From positions 310,001 through 374,000 of the forward strand of contig NZ_QQRS01000001.1 in NCBI RefSeq assembly GCF_003428875.1: a stretch of 64,000 bases of DNA, in the 5' to 3' direction. The stretch is from Planomicrobium okeanokoites (GTDB lineage Bacteria; Bacillota; Bacilli; Bacillales_A; Planococcaceae). A program made the position numbers and the translations under genes. The notes beneath the pieces are model-generated. The model saw only the letters and a program-made list of their open reading frames with translations. It was not told the origin of the DNA and searched no databases. Below, in pieces: positions 35,968 to 45,389 of the stretch. Each line of letters opens with the position of its first letter. Position 1 is the first letter of the stretch.

Positions 35968-37665
35968 ATGCTTCGTGAATTGGATATTAAGAATTTTGCT
36001 ATCATAGATAATCTGACAGTCAGTTTTACCGAAGGGCTTACCGTGTTGACCGGGGAAACTGGAGCCGGAAAATCGATCATCATCGACGCGGTCAATCTTT
36101 TGGCGGGCGGCAGAGGGAGCCAGGAATTTATCCGGCACGGTGCCAGTAAAGCTGAAATAGAAGGGCTTTTCTCTATTGATGACCCTAAACATCCGGTTTT
36201 CCGTAAAATGGAAGAAATTGGAATAGATTTTTCTGAAGGCGATGTATTATTGCGGCGCGAGTTGAACGATAAAGGGAAAAATGTCTGCCGGATCAACGGC
36301 AAACTGGTGACGATTTCTATTCTGCGTGAAGTAGGCGGCGCGTTAATCGATATACATGGCCAGCATGAGACCCAGGAGCTGATGGATGAAAAACGCCATC
36401 TGCATTTATTGGATCAATATTCCGGAAAGAGCCTTTCAAAAGCGAAGGCAAGTTATGCCAATACTTATGAAAAGTACACGAAATTAAAACGTGAATTTTC
36501 TTCCTATAACGAAAATGAACAGCAAATTGCCCAGCGGATCGATCTGCTGACTTTCCAGCTCCGGGAAATCGAAGCGGCTGAACTTATCGCCGGTGAGGAA
36601 GAAGAGCTTGCGCTTGAACGGAAAAAACTCCAGAATTTCAATAAGATATATGAATCGGTTTCTGCTGCGCATGAAGCGATTCAAGGAGAATCCAAAGGTT
36701 TGGACTGGGTGGGCTCTGCAATGTCTGAGCTGGAGCATGCCGCTTCTGTAGATGAAACATATCAAAGCCATTCAGAAATGGTCAGCGGTGCGTTCTATCA
36801 ATTACAGGATACGGCTACAGAGATAAAGCGCATGCTGGATGACATGGAATTCGACCCAGCCAGACTCAATGAAATCGAACAGCGTTTAGCCGCCATCCAG
36901 TCACTTAAAAGAAAGTACGGTGCATCCGTCGAAGATATTCTCATCTATCAGGAAACCCAGACGGATGAGTTGGATAAATTGCTGAATCGTGATCAGCGGC
37001 TCCAATTGGATCAGCAGAAACTGAAAGAGTTGAAAGAGGACCTGAAAATCGATGCGGAAGAGCTGACTTTATTGAGAAAAAAAGCAGCCAGCCGACTCAG
37101 CAAAGATATCATGGAGCAGCTGCGGGAGCTGCATATGGGAAAAGCATCATTTGAAGTGGTCTTCGAACCTTTTGCACCCGGTAAATTCGACCGGAATGGC
37201 GGAGATTCCATCGCTTTCCATATTTCTACCAATCTCGGTGAACCTTTAAAGCCGTTGACTAAAGTCGCTTCAGGTGGTGAGCTTTCCCGCATGATGCTGG
37301 CTTTGAAAACAATCTTCTCGAAGCATCAGGGAATCACTTCCATTATTTTCGATGAAGTCGATACGGGAGTCAGCGGCCGTGTAGCTCAAGCAATCGCGGA
37401 AAAAATTGCGGCGATATCTGTACATTCCCAGGTATTATGCATTTCGCATCTGCCGCAAGTTGCGGCTATGGCGGATCAGCATCTTTTCATCGAAAAGCGG
37501 ATTGAAAAGAAACGCACCATCACAGCTGTCCATGAATTGGATGGCCGTGAACGGACAGAAGAGATGAGCAGGATGCTTTCCGGAGCGGAAATTACAGAAT
37601 TGACCTTACAGCATGCTGACGAATTGCTGAAGCTCGCCAAAGACCGCAAACTTGCGATGAGATAA
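35968..37665 (+). CDS. recN: DNA repair protein RecN
   Basis: SMC-like ATPase that acts early at double-strand breaks. Walker A GETGAGKSI is at residues 30-38; coiled-coil arms cover about 155-365; the C-terminal half has the signature VASGGELSRMMLALK and Walker B SIIFDEVDTGVSGR. 565 residues is complete. The SD GAAGAGGTG precedes ATG 35968. No LexA box is apparent in the 17 bases upstream. spo0A follows after 34 bases; B. subtilis has spoIVB between the two. Confidence 0.97.
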   Translation: MLRELDIKNFAIIDNLTVSFTEGLTVLTGETGAGKSIIIDAVNLLAGGRGSQEFIRHGASKAEIEGLFSIDDPKHPVFRKMEEIGIDFSEGDVLLRRELNDKGKNVCRINGKLVTISILREVGGALIDIHGQHETQELMDEKRHLHLLDQYSGKSLSKAKASYANTYEKYTKLKREFSSYNENEQQIAQRIDLLTFQLREIEAAELIAGEEEELALERKKLQNFNKIYESVSAAHEAIQGESKGLDWVGSAMSELEHAASVDETYQSHSEMVSGAFYQLQDTATEIKRMLDDMEFDPARLNEIEQRLAAIQSLKRKYGASVEDILIYQETQTDELDKLLNRDQRLQLDQQKLKELKEDLKIDAEELTLLRKKAASRLSKDIMEQLRELHMGKASFEVVFEPFAPGKFDRNGGDSIAFHISTNLGEPLKPLTKVASGGELSRMMLALKTIFSKHQGITSIIFDEVDTGVSGRVAQAIAEKIAAISVHSQVLCISHLPQVAAMADQHLFIEKRIEKKRTITAVHELDGRERTEEMSRMLSGAEITELTLQHADELLKLAKDRKLAMR

Positions 37666-37699
37666 TCTTCAAAGAGCAGGTACAGGAGGACGTGGAATT

Positions 37700-38458
37700 A
37701 TGGAAAAGATAAATGTCGCGATTGCCGATGATAATCGGCAATTAGCGGATATGATGGTGGAGTATCTGAACTTACAGCCGAATATGGAAGTGGTGGCAGT
37801 TGTCCATAACGGAAAAGAATGCATAGAAATGCTGAAAAAGCAGAAAGTTGATATCTTATTGCTGGATAATATCATGCCTTTTTTGGATGGGATCGGTGTA
37901 TTGGATGCCATCAAAGGGGAAGAAGACTTAAAAAACGTCCGAGTGATCATGCTGTCAGCATTTGGCCAGGATACCCTGATGAGCCAGGCTGCTCAAAACG
38001 GAGCATCCTATTTCATCATGAAACCGTTTGAACTCGATCGTCTGGCAAAGCAGATTGAACATATAATGGAAGAAAAGAACACGGAACCTGAAGTGAAGGA
38101 TGACCCCGTAACTGCGGTCATAAAAGAGATCGGCATTCCGGCACACATCAATGGCTATATTTATCTGAAAGAAGCAGTCCATCTCGTGCTGGAAGATCCT
38201 AATATAATCCATAAAGTGACGAAGTCATTATATCCAGGTATTGCCGAAAGATTCGACACAACATCGACCCGTGTGGAACGTTCAATACGCCATGCAATAG
38301 AACTTGTGTGGAACCGGGGAGATATTAAAGCGATAGCTCAGACTTTCGGCTACAGTGAGGATTATTTGAAGAATCGGCCGGCTAATTCGGAATTTATTGC
38401 CATGCTGCATGAAACAGTCAATCGGAATATGGAAAATGAAAACCAGGATTCCGAGTAA
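37700..38458 (+). CDS. spo0A: Response regulator Spo0A
   Basis: Phosphorelay-controlled transcription factor. The receiver domain (1-120) has the acidic pocket D10/D11, phospho-acceptor D56 in LLLDNIMP, and the conserved Lys in FIMKPF. The C-terminal Spo0A domain keeps the DNA-recognition helix TRVERSIRHAIELVW and the NSEFIAM segment. 252 residues, somewhat shorter in the linker than B. subtilis. SD AGGAGG. Its intact state, next to missing spoIVB and spoIIIA loci, suggests it serves functions other than spore formation, such as biofilm or stationary-phase control. Confidence 0.95.
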   Translation: MEKINVAIADDNRQLADMMVEYLNLQPNMEVVAVVHNGKECIEMLKKQKVDILLLDNIMPFLDGIGVLDAIKGEEDLKNVRVIMLSAFGQDTLMSQAAQNGASYFIMKPFELDRLAKQIEHIMEEKNTEPEVKDDPVTAVIKEIGIPAHINGYIYLKEAVHLVLEDPNIIHKVTKSLYPGIAERFDTTSTRVERSIRHAIELVWNRGDIKAIAQTFGYSEDYLKNRPANSEFIAMLHETVNRNMENENQDSE

Positions 38459-38492
38459 CGAATAGTGCACAATCGGATATTATTTCACCATA

Positions 38493-38524
38493 GACATCGG
38501 ATCAGCAGTATCCGGTGTCTTTTT
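38493..38524 (+). terminator. Terminator of spo0A
   Basis: GACATCGGAT/ATCCGGTGTC stem with one G-U pair, 7-base loop and T-run. Confidence 0.85.
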
Positions 38525-38627
38525 GCTATTCGGATAACTGTACATCTTTCCTCAGCGTGGTAAAATGGACACCGAATGAAAAAATTATCCTAAACTTGAA
38601 AATCCATAAGCAGAAAGCGTGGTATTC

Positions 38628-39347
38628 ATGCAAAATATAGAAATCTACAGCCATCGTGGAGCGTCATCCGTAGCGCTCGAGAATACATGGCCTGCTTTTC
38701 GCAAGGCCTGTGAGTTGGGAGTGGGCATTGAGCTGGATGTTCAGATAACTAAAGATGGAGTAGTGCTGGTATTTCATGATGATGATCTTAAAAGGCTCGG
38801 TGGGAGGAACCTGAGGATTGAAGAAATCGACTATGAAAAAATCAAGGATCTGAGAATAGGCAAACGGGGGCGACGGAAATTTTCGGCCGACCGCATCCCT
38901 TTGGCCTATGAAGTTTTTCACTGGGCAAAGGAGAAGTCGGTGCCTTTGAATATTGAAATAAAAGAATCATTTGCAGTTCATTCCGAGGGACCGGAAATTC
39001 TGGCGGCTATGCTCGAAGGGCTTAAAAATATTCATCTGTCTTCCTTTAATGCTGAAATTTTGAAGGAAATGAAACAGCTTAAACCAGAAATTGAAACTGC
39101 CTTGGTCATCAAGAAAAAACATAAACTGCAATTCTTGGACAAGTTGACCTGGGTCGACGGCATCCATCTGCATAAAAGGCTTTATTCAGAAAAACTTCTG
39201 ATCCGGTTGAATGACATGAGAAAGAAGATAAGGATCTACGGAATCGTGGGAACGGAAAAAGCGGTAAAACAGCCTTCGCGACACCTGTCTGGAATCATTA
39301 CGGATTATCCCGGTAAAATAAAAGAAAAAATGCGTCTGCCCGATTGA
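38628..39347 (+). CDS. yqiK: Glycerophosphodiester phosphodiesterase (YqiK-like)
   Basis: TIM-barrel enzyme that hydrolyses glycerophosphodiesters to glycerol-3-phosphate and an alcohol. SHRGASSVALENT has the catalytic His-Arg pair, GIELDVQITKDGVVLVFHDD the metal-binding Glu/Asp and second His, and PLNIEIKE the third acidic site. No signal peptide is seen, so it is probably cytosolic. ATG 38628 is chosen over GTG 38619; both have weak SD sequences. 239 residues matches B. subtilis YqiK (downstream of spo0A). The terminator hairpin starts inside its last codons. Confidence 0.92.
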   Translation: MQNIEIYSHRGASSVALENTWPAFRKACELGVGIELDVQITKDGVVLVFHDDDLKRLGGRNLRIEEIDYEKIKDLRIGKRGRRKFSADRIPLAYEVFHWAKEKSVPLNIEIKESFAVHSEGPEILAAMLEGLKNIHLSSFNAEILKEMKQLKPEIETALVIKKKHKLQFLDKLTWVDGIHLHKRLYSEKLLIRLNDMRKKIRIYGIVGTEKAVKQPSRHLSGIITDYPGKIKEKMRLPD

Positions 39348-39364
39348 GGCAGACGCATTTTTTT
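39328..39364 (+). terminator. Terminator overlapping the yqiK stop
   Basis: 13-bp perfect stem AAATGCGTCTGCC/GGCAGACGCATTT with T7; the stop codon of yqiK lies in the loop. Confidence 0.92.
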
Positions 39365-39396
39365 AGTTTGTTGAGAAATAGTGAAATCTAAGCAAC

Positions 39397-39558
39397 CGAT
39401 ATTGCGCAAAACAGCTGCGCTTTCCTGGGGGCTTGCACTGAGCTAACTCGGTCTCGGTCCCCTTCACCCGAGTGGATCTCAGTACTTCACTCGAACCGGA
39501 GTTGGAACCCAACTCCGGTTCTAACCCCCTGGGAGTCTTGCTGATTTGCTCCATATCT
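39397..39558 (-). repeat. Dispersed repeat family A, copy 2 (inverted)
   Basis: Minus-strand copy. Read on that strand it starts ATATGGAGCAAATCAGCAAG and ends CAGCTGTTTTGCGCAATATC. It includes the CTGAGATCCACTCGGG module and an extra hairpin module AACCGGAGTTGG/CCAACTCCGGTT, shared in position with copy 4. It lies between the converging yqiK and yqzF. The following 39559-39703 shows no recognised feature. Confidence 0.88.
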
Positions 39559-39703
39559 CAAAATCACTCTCAATTAAGAAGTACCTGACAAATTAAAATG
39601 CATCAAGAGTCGGCGAAGAGCACAGATGTGTACTTGCATCACTGTGGCAATTTGTTAACCTGTCTTTTGCATTTAAGATTTAAACGGTCATTTCCGCTTT
39701 TCC

Positions 39704-39937
39704 TTATTTCTGGAATCTCTTCGATACCGTTCCTTTTTTCCGGTCGCGATTCAACAGGAACCCTGCGAAGAATCCGATGCCGAGAACAGTGAATAGCAGT
39801 CCCAATGAAAATTGCAGCCAAAGCACTGGATAAGGTTCGAGCAATTTATTGAATACGGAATCTCTCATAAGTTTTATGCCATAAGCGGCCATGACTCCAG
39901 GAATTAAAAGAATGATGAATGCTATTAAACGTCCCAT
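39704..39937 (-). CDS. yqzF: Small membrane protein, DUF2627 family (YqzF)
   Basis: A 77-residue protein with two hydrophobic segments (about residues 2-20 and 38-60) and a basic C-terminal tail ending KRFQK. MGRLIAFIILLIPGVMAAYGIKLMRD is typical of YqzF. The start at 39937 is supported by SD AAGGAGTG; the frame extends upstream to 40024 without family character. It is divergent from bkdR, the same arrangement as in B. subtilis. Function unknown. Confidence 0.85.
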   Translation of the reverse strand: MGRLIAFIILLIPGVMAAYGIKLMRDSVFNKLLEPYPVLWLQFSLGLLFTVLGIGFFAGFLLNRDRKKGTVSKRFQK

Positions 39938-40018
39938 GTTTCCACTCCTTCTTTGTCTATTGTTCAGATTTCCGTTAAAGTTGTCAAGAATTCCTGCCTG
40001 ATGTAACCTTAAATAAGA

Positions 40019-40033
40019 TTGCAATCTATTGCA
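40019..40033 (+). promoter_or_regulatory. TTGCA repeat pair in the bkdR leader
   Basis: TTGCA at 40019-40023 and 40029-40033, ten bases apart, the first inside a perfect palindrome GATTGCAATC. The same motif with the same pitch recurs four times upstream of ptb. A possible promoter TTGTCA-N17-TAACCT (39981-40009) would put these just after the transcription start, suiting autoregulation. Confidence 0.5.
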
Positions 40034-40059
40034 TAGTAAGCAAAGGAGTTTGAATTATC

Positions 40060-42105
40060 TTGCAAAAAGTACTGATAATAGGCGGCGGTGCAGGCGGTTC
40101 TGCTTTGCTTGAAATGCTCCGTGATTCCGAGAATCTGGAGATGGTCGGTATCGCGGATATCAATCCGGCTGCACCGGCTTTGGAACTGGCGAAAGAATTA
40201 GGGATCAGCATCAGAAAGAGTTATACGGACTTTCAAAAAAACGATTTTGATATTGTGATCAATGTCTCCGGCAGCAATGAAGTGCAGCGGCAATTGGAAA
40301 ACTATTTTCCGGTCAGCACTGTCATCATTCCGGGGAGCATTGCGAATTTTATTGTAAAGCTGATAAACGAAAAAGAACATTTCATCAAAAAACTCAGCGG
40401 CGAAAGCCACAAACAGAATATCATTTTCAATTCAATTGAAGAAGGGATGATCGGCATTGACCGATCCAGCCATATCATTTTCATGAACCGTTCTGCTTCA
40501 AGGATGCTGGAAAAAGATTCCCGTGAAGTTATTGGGAAACATATCCATGAATTAATCTCCACGAGTGAACTTCCGAGGATATACGAAACGGGAAGGGTCG
40601 AATTGAACAGGGAACTGCAGTTAAAAAATGGCTTGAAAATCGTCACTTCCCGATTTCCCATGATTGATGAAAACGGTGAAATCATCGGTGCATTCGCAGT
40701 GTTCCAGGATATCACTGAAGTGGTTTCGCTGGCTGAGGAAATTACGGATCTGAAAGAAATCCAAACGATGCTGCAAGCAATTATCCAGTCGAGTGATGAT
40801 GCCATTTCAGTGGTGGATGAAAACGGCTACGGTCTTCTGGTTAATCCGGCCTATACAAGAATTACCGGTTTGCACATGGACGATGTAATCGGCCAGCCTG
40901 CCTCAGCGGATATTTCAGAAGGTGAAAGCATGCATTTGAGGGCGCTCCAAACAAGAAAACCGGTGCGCGGCGTGAATCTTAAAGTGGGACCGGCAAACCG
41001 GGAAGTGATCGTCAATGTGGCGCCGATCATTGTGGATAATATTTTGAAAGGCAGCGTAGGCGTCATCCATGACACAACAGAAATCAGATCGCTCATGAAA
41101 GAACTGGACCGCGCAAGAAGCATTATCAGGACATTGGAATCCAAATATACATTCGATGATATCATCGGCCTGTCTCCGGAAATGCAATTATCGCTGCAAC
41201 AGGCGAAATTGGCGGCGCAGACGCCAGTCACTGTATTGCTGCGGGGCGAATCAGGAACCGGAAAAGAATTATTCGCACATGCAATCCACAGTGCAAGCGA
41301 CCGCAAATACAATAAATTTGTCAGGGTAAACTGTGCCGCGTTGTCAGAAGAATTACTGGAAAGCGAACTCTTCGGTTATGAAGAAGGTGCAATGCCCGGA
41401 GTCAAAAGCGGTGAAAAGAAAGGGCTGTTCGAAGAGGCTAACAATGGCAGCATTTTCATAGATGAGATCGGTGAATTGTCACCTGCTATTCAAAGTAAAT
41501 TATTGAGGGTTCTGCAGGAACATGAAACACTGCGGATAGGAGGGGCGACACCGGTCCCCGTGAATGTACGGGTCATAGCCTCCACAAACGCCAATATGGA
41601 AAAAGCGCTGTTGGATGGGACTTTCAGGGAAGACTTGTATTACCGGTTGAACCGGATGCCAATCCTCATTCCGCCTCTACGGAGCAGGAAACAGGACATA
41701 CCCCGTATCGTGGACCGGCTTCTGATGAAATTGAATCAGGAATACGGTAGAAACGTGGAAAGCATTACTGACAAAGCACTGCAGCTATTACGTTTATACG
41801 ATTGGCCTGGTAATGTGCGAGAGTTGGAGAATGTCATAAGCAGAGCGATGATCTTCATGAATATCAATGAAAAAATTCTGACCGAAAAAAATATCCCCTT
41901 GAATATGATCAAAGCGGCCGAAACGAAGAACGAAGTGGCGATTGAAAGCGGCAGTCCGCTCCAGGAGCAGCTTGACACGGTTGAACGGGGGATACTGCAA
42001 CGGGCTCTGGAGCAGCATAAAGGAAATAAATCGAAGACGGCAAAAGCCTTGGATGTATCTTTAAGAACACTCTATTACAAGTTAGAAAAGTTTGGATTAG
42101 ATTAA
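40060..42105 (+). CDS. bkdR: BkdR-type regulator with Rossmann, PAS, AAA+ and Fis domains
   Basis: Regulator of the branched-chain keto-acid operon. Domains in order: an NAD-type Rossmann domain starting LIIGGGAGGSALL (1-110), PAS domain (about 120-220), second PAS (about 235-345), AAA+ domain with Walker A GESGTGKE near 396 and Walker B GSIFIDEIGE, and a C-terminal Fis-type helix-turn-helix ending KTAKALDVSLRTLYYKL. The sigma-54 contact loop, normally GAFTGA, reads GAMPGV (443-448), so classical sigma-54 activation is doubtful. The start is TTG 40060 with AAAGGAG upstream. 681 residues. Confidence 0.93.
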   Translation: MQKVLIIGGGAGGSALLEMLRDSENLEMVGIADINPAAPALELAKELGISIRKSYTDFQKNDFDIVINVSGSNEVQRQLENYFPVSTVIIPGSIANFIVKLINEKEHFIKKLSGESHKQNIIFNSIEEGMIGIDRSSHIIFMNRSASRMLEKDSREVIGKHIHELISTSELPRIYETGRVELNRELQLKNGLKIVTSRFPMIDENGEIIGAFAVFQDITEVVSLAEEITDLKEIQTMLQAIIQSSDDAISVVDENGYGLLVNPAYTRITGLHMDDVIGQPASADISEGESMHLRALQTRKPVRGVNLKVGPANREVIVNVAPIIVDNILKGSVGVIHDTTEIRSLMKELDRARSIIRTLESKYTFDDIIGLSPEMQLSLQQAKLAAQTPVTVLLRGESGTGKELFAHAIHSASDRKYNKFVRVNCAALSEELLESELFGYEEGAMPGVKSGEKKGLFEEANNGSIFIDEIGELSPAIQSKLLRVLQEHETLRIGGATPVPVNVRVIASTNANMEKALLDGTFREDLYYRLNRMPILIPPLRSRKQDIPRIVDRLLMKLNQEYGRNVESITDKALQLLRLYDWPGNVRELENVISRAMIFMNINEKILTEKNIPLNMIKAAETKNEVAIESGSPLQEQLDTVERGILQRALEQHKGNKSKTAKALDVSLRTLYYKLEKFGLD

Positions 42106-42107
42106 TT

Positions 42108-42142
42108 TTGCAGCTTATTGCACGATTTTGCAATAATTTGCA
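42108..42142 (+). promoter_or_regulatory. Four TTGCA repeats on a ten-base pitch upstream of ptb
   Basis: TTGCA occurs at 42108, 42118, 42128 and 42138, exactly ten bases apart, so all lie on one helix face. A fifth is at 42189. They fill the space between the bkdR stop and the ptb start and are the likely operator for BkdR or another regulator. No -24/-12 (GG-N10-GC) sigma-54 promoter is seen in the 127-base gap. Confidence 0.6.
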
Positions 42143-42235
42143 AAGAGATACGCTGTTTTTGCCCGATAAAACGCTTACATCCCTTATATTGCAAGGTTCT
42201 TTCTGTTTTAATTAAGTAGAATGAGGTGATAATTG

Positions 42236-43150
42236 ATGACCACATTAAATGAAATAGTCGAACAAATTTCTTCAGAAGTGAAACAAAATGATGTGGCGGT
42301 TGCCGCTGCTGCTGATATGGAAGTATTAGAGGCAGTCAACATGGCGATCTCACGCAATATAGCCAGTTTTAGCCTCTTTGATGAAGAAGCGAAACTCAAG
42401 GCGATGATGAGTGAACATTTCCCTCATCTGCTGAATCATCCTAAAGTCAGGCTGATAAATGTAAAAGGGGCTGCGCAAGCAGCAAATGCCGCGGTGAAAT
42501 CGGTTTTCGTCAAGGATTCCAATGTTCTGATGAAAGGGCATATTCCTACAGCTGTGCTGTTGAAGGCCGTGCTGAATGATGAATATGGTTTGCGCACAGG
42601 AAATATTCTGTCGCATGTTGCGGCTTTCGAAGTTGCTGGTTTTGACCGGCTGATCTTCATTACGGATGCCGGTATGAATATCACTCCTGATCTCATGCAA
42701 AAAGCGCAGATTATTCGGAACGCAGTGCAAGTTGCGCGGTCTGTTGGAGTCGATACTCCTGTTGTGGCACCGCTTGCAGCCGTTGAAGTGGTTAATCCGG
42801 CAATGCAGGCGACTCTTGATTCCGCAGCCTTGACTGCTATGAACAAGAGGGGGCAAATCACTGATTGCATCGTCGATGGCCCGCTGGCTTTAGACAACGC
42901 AATATCGGCCATTGCTGCTGAGCATAAGGGCATCACCGGTACTACCGCAGGAAATGCAGATATATTAGTGGTTCCTAACATCGAATCCGGCAATATCCTT
43001 TACAAATCGCTGGTCTATTTCGCGAAAGCGAAAGTCGGCGGAGTCATCGCGGGTGCAAAGGCACCGATAGTGCTGACTTCACGGGCAGACAGCGCCGAAA
43101 GTAAATTATATTCACTAGCATTGGCGATAAAATCATCCGCCATTGAATAA
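42236..43150 (+). CDS. ptb: Phosphate butyryltransferase
   Basis: Exchanges CoA of butyryl- or branched acyl-CoA for phosphate, the first half of ATP recovery together with Buk. It belongs to the PTA-type acyltransferases; the sequences KGHIPTAVLLKAVLN, FITDAGMNITPDL and GPLALDNAISAIAAEHKGI are typical. ATG 42236 follows GAGGTGAT; a TTG one codon earlier is possible. Length 304 residues. First gene of the operon ending in bkdB. Confidence 0.95.
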   Translation: MTTLNEIVEQISSEVKQNDVAVAAAADMEVLEAVNMAISRNIASFSLFDEEAKLKAMMSEHFPHLLNHPKVRLINVKGAAQAANAAVKSVFVKDSNVLMKGHIPTAVLLKAVLNDEYGLRTGNILSHVAAFEVAGFDRLIFITDAGMNITPDLMQKAQIIRNAVQVARSVGVDTPVVAPLAAVEVVNPAMQATLDSAALTAMNKRGQITDCIVDGPLALDNAISAIAAEHKGITGTTAGNADILVVPNIESGNILYKSLVYFAKAKVGGVIAGAKAPIVLTSRADSAESKLYSLALAIKSSAIE

Positions 43151-43170
43151 ATCATTAGGAGGAATTTAAA

Positions 43171-44265
43171 ATGGAAATATTCAAAAAAATGGAAGAACAT
43201 GATTATGAGCAATTGGTATTTTGCCAGGACAAGAATTCCGGATTAAAAGCGATCATTTGCATCCATGACACTACATTAGGGCCTGCTCTTGGCGGAACGC
43301 GCATGTGGAATTACGAAACAGAAGAAGAAGCGATCGAAGACGCAATCCGTCTGGGACGCGGAATGACATACAAAAATGCTGCGGCTGGCTTAAACCTTGG
43401 CGGCGGTAAAACCGTTATCATCGGGGATCCATTGAAAGATAAGAACGAAGAAATGTTCCGTGCATTCGGACGTTTCATCCAAGGTTTGAATGGACGTTAT
43501 ATCACGGCTGAAGATGTAGGAACAACTGTTGCAGATATGGATTTGATCCACGAAGAAACAGATTTCGTAACAGGGATTTCCCCTGCGTTCGGTTCTTCAG
43601 GCAACCCTTCACCGGTTACAGCCTACGGTTGCTACATCGGAATGAAAGCAGCTGCTCTTGAAGCTTTCGGAGATGATTCTCTTGAAGGCAAAACTGTAAC
43701 TGTACAAGGCGTAGGAAACGTGGCTTATACACTATGCGAATACCTGCACAAAGAAGGCGCAAACCTGATCGTTACAGATATTAACAAAGACGCAGTTCAG
43801 CGTGCGGTAGATAACTTCGGTGCTACAGCGGTTGAACCGAACGAAATCTATTCACAGGAAGCGGATATATTCGCTCCATGTGCAATGGGCGCAATCATCA
43901 ATGACGATACAATTCCGCAATTGAAAGTGAAAGTTGTCGCTGGTTCAGCAAACAACCAGTTAAAAGAAGAACGTCACGGTGATGAACTGGAATCACGCGG
44001 CATTGTCTATGCACCTGACTTCGTCATCAATTCTGGCGGGGTAATCAACGTAGCCGATGAACTTTACGGATACAATAACGAACGTGCGATGAAGCGCGTA
44101 GAAACGATCTACGACAGCATTTCACGCATTTTCGAAATTTCGAAACGTGATGGAATCCCTAGCTACCAAGCTGCAGACCGTATGGCAGAAGAACGCATCG
44201 AGCGCGTGCGCAAATCACGCAGCCAATTCCTGCGCAATGAACACAATATCATCAGCAGACGCTAA
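43171..44265 (+). CDS. bcd: Leucine dehydrogenase
   Basis: NAD-dependent oxidative deamination of leucine, valine and isoleucine to keto acids, which feed the Bkd complex. The catalytic Lys is in [14 protein letters not shown] (around residue 80), and the NAD-binding [17 protein letters not shown] begins near residue 182. 364 residues, full length. SD TTAGGAGGA. Codon choice appears highly regular, suggesting strong expression. Confidence 0.96.
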   Translation: MEIFKKMEEHDYEQLVFCQDKNSGLKAIICIHDTTLGPALGGTRMWNYETEEEAIEDAIRLGRGMTYKNAAAGLNLGGGKTVIIGDPLKDKNEEMFRAFGRFIQGLNGRYITAEDVGTTVADMDLIHEETDFVTGISPAFGSSGNPSPVTAYGCYIGMKAAALEAFGDDSLEGKTVTVQGVGNVAYTLCEYLHKEGANLIVTDINKDAVQRAVDNFGATAVEPNEIYSQEADIFAPCAMGAIINDDTIPQLKVKVVAGSANNQLKEERHGDELESRGIVYAPDFVINSGGVINVADELYGYNNERAMKRVETIYDSISRIFEISKRDGIPSYQAADRMAEERIERVRKSRSQFLRNEHNIISRR

Positions 44266-44285
44266 TTTGAAATGGAGGGATCGCT

Positions 44286-45371
44286 TTGCAGGAACAGACT
44301 TATCGCATATTGGTCATTAACCCGGGATCTACATCTACGAAAATAGGCGTTTTTGACAATGATACTCTGATCATGGAAAAAACGATCCGCCATTCGACCG
44401 AAGCGATCAATGAATTTCCATCGATCATCGACCAGTTCGCATTTCGTAAACAGACCATTCTGGAAGCTTTGGATGAAGAAGGCATGAATATTTCCAAACT
44501 TTCGGCTGTCTGCGGCCGTGGTGGATTGCTGCGGCCGATCGAAGGCGGCACCTATTCGGTGAATGAAGCGATGCTGGCGGATCTCAGAAAAGGGGTTTCA
44601 GGTCAGCACGCTTCCAATCTGGGCGGCATCATTGCAAACGAAATTGCCGAAGGACTGAATATCCCTGCTTTCATAGTAGATCCGGTAGTGGTGGATGAAC
44701 TGGATCCGATTGCCCGCATATCAGGTTTTTCCCTGATCGAGCGGAAATCGATTTTCCATGCGCTCAACCAGAAAGCAGTAGCCAGAAGATATGCAAAAGA
44801 AAAAGGCCGGAGATATGAAGATCTCAGGCTTATCGTCACCCATATGGGGGGCGGTATAACTGTCGGCGTCCATAAAGAGGGCCGAGTGGTCGAAGTCAAT
44901 AACGGATTACATGGAGACGGCCCTTTCAGCCCTGAACGGGCAGGTACCGTTCCGGCCGGTGATTTGGTTGAATTGTGTTTTTCCGGACAATATTATCGCC
45001 ATGAAATCATGAAGCGGCTCGTAGGCCAGGGGGGACTTGTCAGTTACTTGGGCACGAATGATGCCGTGACTGTTGAAAAGCGTATACAAAAAGGTGATCA
45101 ACAGGCAGAGATGGTCTATGATGCCATGGCTTACCAAGTGGCAAAGGAAATCGGTTCGGCAAGTGCTGTGCTGCACGGCAAAGTTGATGCCATCATTCTG
45201 ACCGGTGGACTTGCTTACGGAAAAGGCTTTGTGAAAGCGATTTCCGATCGCATCAACTGGATTGCAGATGTTGCTGTTCATCCGGGGGAAAATGAATTAC
45301 AGGCTCTTGCTGAAGGTGCGGTAAGGGTTTTGAATAAAGAAGAAGAAGCTAAAATTTATCCGGCTTTATAA
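44286..45371 (+). CDS. buk: Butyrate kinase
   Basis: Makes ATP and butyrate (or branched-chain fatty acid) from the acyl phosphate made by Ptb. ASKHA-fold kinase with N-terminal [16 protein letters not shown], central [24 protein letters not shown] and [16 protein letters not shown] near residue 300. The start is TTG 44286 after SD ATGGAGGG. 361 residues. Lies 20 bases after bcd and 18 before lpdV. Confidence 0.96.
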   Translation: MQEQTYRILVINPGSTSTKIGVFDNDTLIMEKTIRHSTEAINEFPSIIDQFAFRKQTILEALDEEGMNISKLSAVCGRGGLLRPIEGGTYSVNEAMLADLRKGVSGQHASNLGGIIANEIAEGLNIPAFIVDPVVVDELDPIARISGFSLIERKSIFHALNQKAVARRYAKEKGRRYEDLRLIVTHMGGGITVGVHKEGRVVEVNNGLHGDGPFSPERAGTVPAGDLVELCFSGQYYRHEIMKRLVGQGGLVSYLGTNDAVTVEKRIQKGDQQAEMVYDAMAYQVAKEIGSASAVLHGKVDAIILTGGLAYGKGFVKAISDRINWIADVAVHPGENELQALAEGAVRVLNKEEEAKIYPAL

Positions 45372-45389
45372 TAGAAGGAGGACATTTAC

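Noticed and set aside
39598-39792. 64-codon open frame after family A copy 2
   Set aside because: No SD, and its 3' half is antisense to yqzF.
42143-42235. Possible -24/-12 sigma-54 promoter of ptb
   Set aside because: For each TTGC in the gap the GG 12 bases upstream is missing; no GG-N10-GC pair fits.
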